A DNA stretch of 64,000 nt from Ptiloglossa arizonensis. Lineage: Eukaryota; Arthropoda; Insecta; Hymenoptera; Colletidae. Within the stretch, counting starts at the first letter, position 1. Each line of letters begins with the position of its first letter. Under the pieces are notes generated by a model. That model saw nothing but the letters and a program-made list of their open reading frames with translations, did no database searches and had not been told where the DNA came from. A program made the position numbers and the translations under genes. The stretch lies in assembly GCF_051014685.1 (NCBI RefSeq), contig NW_027478514.1, forward strand, positions 743,281-807,280, read 5' to 3'. This document shows positions 61,961 to 64,000 of the stretch, in pieces.

Positions 61961-64000
61961 GCGAGTTTCTACATTCAGATGCAACATGAATATCTCGAGT
62001 TCGTCAATCCGTTCGCCAGATATGGGAATTTGAAACTAAGGAATGGTTGAGAAACCATCAAAATTTTCGCAAGTCTGATACGCGAAACAAATAACTACTA
62101 TTGCCCAGGGCAAAAATACACATGCCGTTGTAATCGGGCGAGTTTCTGCTTTCATATGCAACAGGAATTTCTCGAGTTCGTCAATCCGTTCGCGAGTTAT
62201 GGAAGTTTGAAGTTAAGGAATGGTTGAGAAACCGTCAAAATTTTCGAAAGTCAGATACTCGAAACCAATAACTACTGTGGCCTGCGGGAAAAATACACAG
62301 ACCGTTGTAATCGGGCGAGTTTCTGCTTTCATATGCAACAGGAATTTCTCGAGTTCGTCAATCCGTTCGCGAGATATGGGAGTTTGAAGTTAAGGAATGG
62401 TTGAGAAACCATCAAAACTTTCGCAAGTCTGATACTCGAAACCAGTAACTGCAATGGCATAGGGGAAAAGTACACACACCATTGTAATCGGGCGTGTTTC
62501 TACATTCGGATGCCACAGGAATATCTCGAGTTCGTCAATTCGTTCGCCAGATATGGGAATTTGAAGCTAAGGAATGGTTGAGAAACCATCAAAATTTTCG
62601 CAAGTCTGATACTCGAAACCAATAACTACTATTGCCTAGGGCAAACATACACATACCGTTGTAATCGGGCGAGTTTCTGCTTTCATATGCAACAGGAATT
62701 TCTCGAGTTCGTCAATCCGTTCGCGAGATATGGAAGTTTGAGGTTAAGGAATGGTTGAGAAACCATCAAAATCTTCGCAAGTCTGATACTCGAAACCAAT
62801 AACTACTATGGCCTAGGGCAAAAATACACATACCGTTGTGATCGGGCGGGTTTTCCTTTCAGATGCAACAGGAATTTCTCGAGTTCGACAATCCGTTCGC
62901 CAAATATGGGAATTTGAAGCTAAGGAATGGTTGAGAAACCATCAAAATTTTCGCAAGTCTGATACTCGAAACCAATAACTGGAATGGCCTAGGGGAAAAG
63001 TACGCACACCATTGTAATCGGGCGAGTTTCTACATTCAGATGCAACAGGAATATCTCGTGTTCGTCAATCCGTTCGCCAGATATGGGAATTTGAAGCTAA
63101 GGAATGGTTGAGAAACCATCAAAATTTTCGCAAGTCTGATACGCGAAACCAATAACTACTATTGCCTAGGGCAAAAATAAACATACCGTTGTAATCGGGC
63201 GAGTTTCTGCTTTCATATGCAACAGGAATTTCTCTAGTTCGTCAATCCGTTCGCGAGATATGGAAGTTTGAAGTTAAGGAATGGTTGAAAAACCATCAAA
63301 ATTTTCGCAAGTCTGATACTCGAAACCAATAACTGGAATGGCCTAGGGGAAATGTACACACACCTTTGTGATCGGGCGAGTTTCTGCTTTCAGATGCAAC
63401 AGGAATTTCTCGAGTTGGTCAATCCGTTCGCCAGATATGGGAATTTGAAGCTAAGGAATGGTTGACAAACCATCAAAATTTTCGCAAGTCTGATACGCGA
63501 AACCAATAACTACTATTGCCTAGGGCAAAAATACACATACCGTTGTAATCGGGCGACTTTCTGCTTTCATATGCAACAGGAATTTCCCGAGTTCGTCAAT
63601 CTGTTCGCGAGAAATGGGAGTTTAAAGTTAAGGAATGGTTGCGAAACCATCAAAATTTTTGCAATTCTGATACTCGAAACCTATAACTGGATTGCAAAGG
63701 GGAAAAGTACGCACACCATTGCAATCGGGAGAGTCTCTACTTTCAGATGCAACAGGAATTTCTCGAGTTCGTCAATCCGTTCGCGAGATATGGGAGTTAG
63801 AAATTAAGGAATGGTTGAGAGTCAATCAAAATTTTCGCAAGTCTGATACTCGAAGCCAATAACTAGAATGTCCTAGGGGAAAAATACACAGACCGTTGTA
63901 ATCGGGCGAGTATCTGCTTTCAGATGCAACAGGAATTTCTCGAGTTCGTCATTCCGTTCGCGAGATATGGGAGTTTGAAGTTAAGGAATGGTTGAGAAAC
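61961..64000 (+). repeat. 24-monomer-offset repeat, copy 2 (cut by window end)
   Basis: Second copy of 57716-59755, still matching at the last base. The preceding 59.76-61.96 kb holds A-type monomers, with an internal partial repeat of about 709 bp (4 monomers). That partial repeat shows as CTCGAGTTAGTC at 60051/60760 and as GTTTGTAGTTAAGG near 60427 and 61144. Confidence 0.85.

Larger units (their letters stand above)
1..64000 (+). repeat. Tandem satellite array, 177-bp monomer, about 361 head-to-tail copies
   Basis: The CTCGAG site recurs at 69, 246, 423, 600, 777 and 954, giving a 177-bp period that holds to the last base of the window. One orientation is kept throughout and I found no inverted monomer. 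A typical monomer reads, in order: CTCGAGTTCGTCAATCC, GTTCGCGAGATATGGGAG, TTTGAAGTTAAGGAATGG, TTGAGAAACCATC, AAAATTTTCGCAAGTCTG, ATACTCGAAACCAATAAC, TACTATGGCCTAGGGC, AAAAATACACATACCG, TTGTAATCGGGCGAG, TTTCTGCTTTCAGATG, CAACAGGAATTT. I count 74 G+C (about 42%) and 10 CpG in it. Neighbouring monomers differ at several to about twenty positions, while monomers several kb apart can be identical. Palindromic CTCGAG, CCTAGG and TCGCGA occur in most units. There is no unique sequence or foreign insertion. The likely role is structural, as centromeric or heterochromatic satellite; that is inferred from array size and homogeneity and not proved here. Confidence 0.98.
43251..64000 (+). repeat. Block A, right copy: satellite family A
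   Basis: About 117 monomers with the same diagnostic variants as the left block A (GAATATCTCGAG, GCCAGATATGGGAA, TTGAAGCTAAGG, GGCGGGTTTTCCTTTC, GATACGCGAAACC), and none of the block B or C marks. It runs past the end of the window. Internal structure includes an 11-monomer tandem duplication (50613-54500), a 24-monomer offset repeat (57716-59755 with 61961-64000) and a 26-monomer offset repeat (43251-44665 with 47848-49262). No genes seen. Confidence 0.85.

Noticed and set aside
1..64000. CRISPR array or bacterial repeat locus
   Set aside because: The units are contiguous 177-bp monomers with no short-repeat/unique-spacer alternation and no cas genes.
1..64000. Perfect mammalian CENP-B box
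   Set aside because: Scanning CGGG-containing elements found no TTCGnnnnAnnCGGG core; the best form has ACCG in place of TTCG.
1..64000. Species assignment from monomer length (for example a cucumber-type 177-bp or Brassicaceae 176-180-bp centromere repeat)
   Set aside because: The sequence does not resemble the Arabidopsis-type repeat as I remember it, and I cannot recall other 177-bp repeats well enough to claim a match. A database search of the monomer would decide.
1..64000. Transposable element ends, target-site duplications or long inverted repeats
   Set aside because: None seen; every stretch fits the 177-bp monomer on the same strand.

Overview
The whole 64 kb window is one uninterrupted array of a tandem satellite repeat. 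The monomer is 177 bp. It was measured from successive CTCGAG sites, for example at 69, 246, 423, 600, 777 and 954, and the array runs head to tail on one strand for about 361 units. I see no protein gene, RNA gene, transposon, microsatellite tract or unique sequence. The longest open frame is 141 codons and is a by-product of the repeat. An array this long and this homogeneous points to eukaryotic centromeric or other heterochromatic satellite DNA. I cannot name the species. A roughly 177-bp unit fits many plant and some animal satellites. The monomer is about 42% GC with 10 CpG sites, and that lack of CpG depletion argues mildly against an old, heavily methylated array.

Three monomer families lie in blocks. 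Block A (1-6510) is rich in monomers carrying GAATATCTCGAG, TTCGCCAGATATGGGAA and TTGAAGCTAAGG. Block B (6511 to about 15050) carries ACAAAGGCCTAGGGG, ATTCCCGAAA, GGAACGCTTGAGC and CTCGAGATCGTC. Block C (about 15051 to 43250) carries AAAAATTTCGCTGG, AATCCGGCGAAT, AATGGGGCGAG and AGAAGCAACAGGAACTTCGCGAG. Block A then returns (43251-64000). The left A block is collinear with 52.9-59.6 kb of the right A block, about 53-54 kb away.

On top of the monomer there is a multi-scale record of segmental duplication. Tandem copies have lengths of 531 bp (3 monomers), 1237 bp (7), 1944 bp (11), 2300 bp (13), 2476 bp (14) and 6821 bp (39, one of them truncated). Near-identical blocks also recur at offsets of 4245, 4597, 7250 and about 13893 bp. 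Nearly every length is a whole number of monomers minus identifiable small indels, which fits repeated in-register unequal exchange. The main exception is a 77-bp deletion junction at 31542/31543, duplicated at 38363/38364. It falls exactly where two differently derived blocks meet.

Two short elements inside the monomer stand out. One is a perfect 16-bp dyad, ATGGTTGAGAAACCAT, whose centre varies while the arms are usually kept. The other is a partial match to the mammalian CENP-B box, ACCGTTGTAATCGGG, whose CGGG half is lost in many block C monomers. All coordinates and identities come from reading and lining up the sequence by eye; no alignment program was run.
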